Assembly: GCA_031254535.1 (NCBI GenBank)
Contig: JAIRUG010000109.1
Coordinates: 1-6,493, forward strand
Length of the DNA stretch: 6,493 bases
From: Rickettsia sp.
GTDB lineage: Bacteria > Pseudomonadota > Alphaproteobacteria > Rickettsiales > Rickettsiaceae
Direction of reading: 5' to 3'
The notes under the pieces were generated by a model. That model was not told where the DNA came from, did not search any database, and saw nothing but the letters and a program-made list of their open reading frames with translations. The translations under genes were made by a program, and so were the position numbers. Of the stretch, positions 5,907 through 6,493 are shown in pieces (the stretch's first letter is position 1; every line of letters starts with the position of its first letter).

Positions 5907-5912
5907 CTCCTT
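5907..5912 (-). promoter_or_regulatory. ctrA ribosome-binding site
   Basis: AAGGAG on the minus strand lies 9 nt before the ATG at 5897. It favours this start over the overlapping ATG three codons earlier, which reads straight into TAA. Confidence 0.75.
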
Positions 5913-6051
5913 AACAAATTTTTCTTTAGTAAATTATTCTTTTTGTTACACGCTATGTTCTCATTTTATCTCTATAAGAGCAAGTAATTTTATAAAATAA
6001 GTTTTAAATATATTAGGTTGTTGTAAACATTCTTCTTTAAAATAGGTGATT

Positions 6052-6060
6052 TTATCCACA
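6052..6060 (+). promoter_or_regulatory. Consensus DnaA box upstream of ctrA
   Basis: TTATCCACA matches the strict E. coli DnaA box in all 9 positions, about 155 bp before the ctrA start. A degenerate TTATCACA follows at 6077-6084. A single perfect box is compatible with DnaA acting as a regulator of ctrA or with chance in AT-rich DNA. Confidence 0.45.
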
Positions 6061-6143
6061 AATCCTTAACAATCATTTATCACATTGAAATCCTAGCAGA
6101 CGAAAACTCCTATAAATTTCCATATTTTACATAGCTGAATTTG

Positions 6144-6159
6144 ATATAACAAGTTATAT
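6144..6159. promoter_or_regulatory. 16-nt palindrome, possible operator, upstream of ctrA
   Basis: ATATAAC-AA-GTTATAT is a perfect inverted repeat of 7-bp arms with a 2-nt centre, the geometry of a dimeric repressor or activator site. Next to it, TTAA-N6-TTAA (6160-6173) comes within one spacer base of the CtrA consensus TTAA-N7-TTAA. Both motifs are AT-only or nearly so, and could arise by chance here. Confidence 0.3.
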
Positions 6160-6261
6160 TTAAATTTTATTAACAGAATCTGTAACTAACCCTAGGTCTG
6201 TGAACAAAATTAATGAGATGTATGCTCCGCTTAAACGGTATTAGCAAGCAGTAGTGAAACA

Positions 6262-6333
6262 CGACGAAGCAATCCAGATTTATTCTAATTTTTGGATTGC
6301 ATCAATGCCACAAAGTGGCTCCTCGCAATGACG
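6262..6333. repeat. Hairpin repeat, copy B (GCAATCCA / TGGATTGC)
   Basis: GCAATCCA (6269-6276) and TGGATTGC (6293-6300) have the same arms and the same 32-nt span as the copy at 136-167. About 30 nt later the unit ends CCTCGCAATGACG (6321-6333), aligned with CATGACG of the other copy. The loops differ in sequence, so the arms and the ATGACG end are what is conserved. Confidence 0.65.
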
Positions 6334-6364
6334 GTGTATTGCAAACTGATTCCTCGCAATGACG
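6321..6364. repeat. Direct repeat CCTCGCAATGACG, two copies
   Basis: The 13-mer CCTCGCAATGACG occurs at 6321-6333 and again at 6352-6364, 31 bp apart, with a T before the second. The second copy looks like the tail of another, shortened unit of the hairpin repeat family, suggesting tandem or nested insertion. Confidence 0.6.
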
Positions 6365-6381
6365 ATTGGGGCACATATAGC

Positions 6382-6493
6382 TTAACCAGATAATATGGCG
6401 ACATCAGCTAATGCTGCCCAAACTGCCTGAAAGAAATCAGAGAAATTACCAGCAGTTTTCCTGCTCTGCTGCTTAATTTTAAACCAGTAATGC
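6382..6493 (-). CDS. C-terminal end of an unrecognised gene (partial)
   Basis: The minus strand is open from the window edge for 36 codons to a TAA at 6384-6382, reading HYWFKIKQQSRKTAGNFSDF and then FQAVWAALADVAILSG. The composition, rich in aromatic residues and Ala/Val and without the Asn/Ile/Lys bias of spacer, suggests a real C-terminus with a basic segment followed by an amphipathic or weakly hydrophobic helix. The family is not recognised. Repeat sequence begins within about 20 nt after the stop, so the end of the protein could itself have been altered by repeat insertion. Confidence 0.45.
   Translation of the reverse strand, partial: HYWFKIKQQSRKTAGNFSDFFQAVWAALADVAILSG

Larger units (their letters stand above)
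5898..6381. other. Gene-free region upstream of ctrA
   Basis: About 480 bp of mostly very AT-rich sequence without a credible ORF on either strand. The ctrA-proximal part holds the ribosome-binding site, a DnaA box (6052-6060), a 16-nt palindrome (6144-6159) and scattered TTAA motifs. The distal part from about 6200 is repeat-derived. No convincing -35/-10 pair for ctrA stands out, because many TATA-like strings occur. Confidence 0.6.

Noticed and set aside
6052..6085. Possible replication origin
   Set aside because: Only one perfect and one degenerate DnaA box are seen. As I recall, rickettsial origins lie near hemE, which is not in this window.
6262..6364. CRISPR-like array from the repeated 13-mer
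   Set aside because: There are only two copies, the spacing is irregular relative to the hairpin, and no cas genes are present. It fits dispersed repeat ends better.
1..6493. tRNA or rRNA genes
   Set aside because: No cloverleaf with a T-loop GTTCRANYC-type motif, and no rRNA-like stretch, was found on either strand by eye.

Overview
The window is an AT-rich stretch of an alphaproteobacterial chromosome, most likely from the Rickettsiaceae (Rickettsia or a close endosymbiont relative). The evidence is a RecA whose N-terminus and core read like rickettsial RecA, a 241-residue FabG, a CtrA-type cell-cycle regulator, long AT-rich spacers, and interspersed palindromic repeats of the kind that litter Rickettsiales genomes. 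The genus was not determined.

Left to right. Bases 1-369 hold a possible 33-residue ORF on the minus strand, one copy of a hairpin repeat (131-202), and the recA leader. recA (370-1410, +) is followed by fabG (1582-2307, +). Between them lies a 146-bp, almost perfectly symmetrical palindromic element (1408-1553), whose first three bases are recA's stop codon. fabG converges on a minus-strand block which, in transcription order from the right, is ctrA (5897-5193), an unrecognised 116-residue gene (5150-4800), a group II intron (4788-4156), an unrecognised 221-residue gene (4139-3474), and recF (3477-2386), which overlaps its upstream neighbour by 4 nt. Upstream of ctrA is a gene-poor stretch with a perfect consensus DnaA box, a 16-nt palindrome and a second copy of the hairpin repeat. 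The window ends in the C-terminal 36 codons of a further minus-strand gene.

The most notable object is the group II intron. It has a 34-nt domain V, a domain VI with a candidate branch-point A, a GTGCG 5' end, and a 7-bp perfect EBS1-IBS1 match that fixes the 5' splice site. Its reverse-transcriptase/maturase ORF is reduced to about 16 codons, so it looks like an ORF-less ribozyme that would need a maturase from another copy. It sits entirely in the spacer between the 116- and 221-residue genes, and splicing would leave a 27-nt spacer.

Functionally, RecA and RecF belong to recombinational repair (RecF helps load RecA at gaps), FabG to type II fatty acid synthesis, and CtrA to cell-cycle transcription. 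recA and recF are in different, convergent units here. No new multi-gene defence or metabolic system was found. The novelty lies in the intron, the palindromic elements and small translational-coupling signals.
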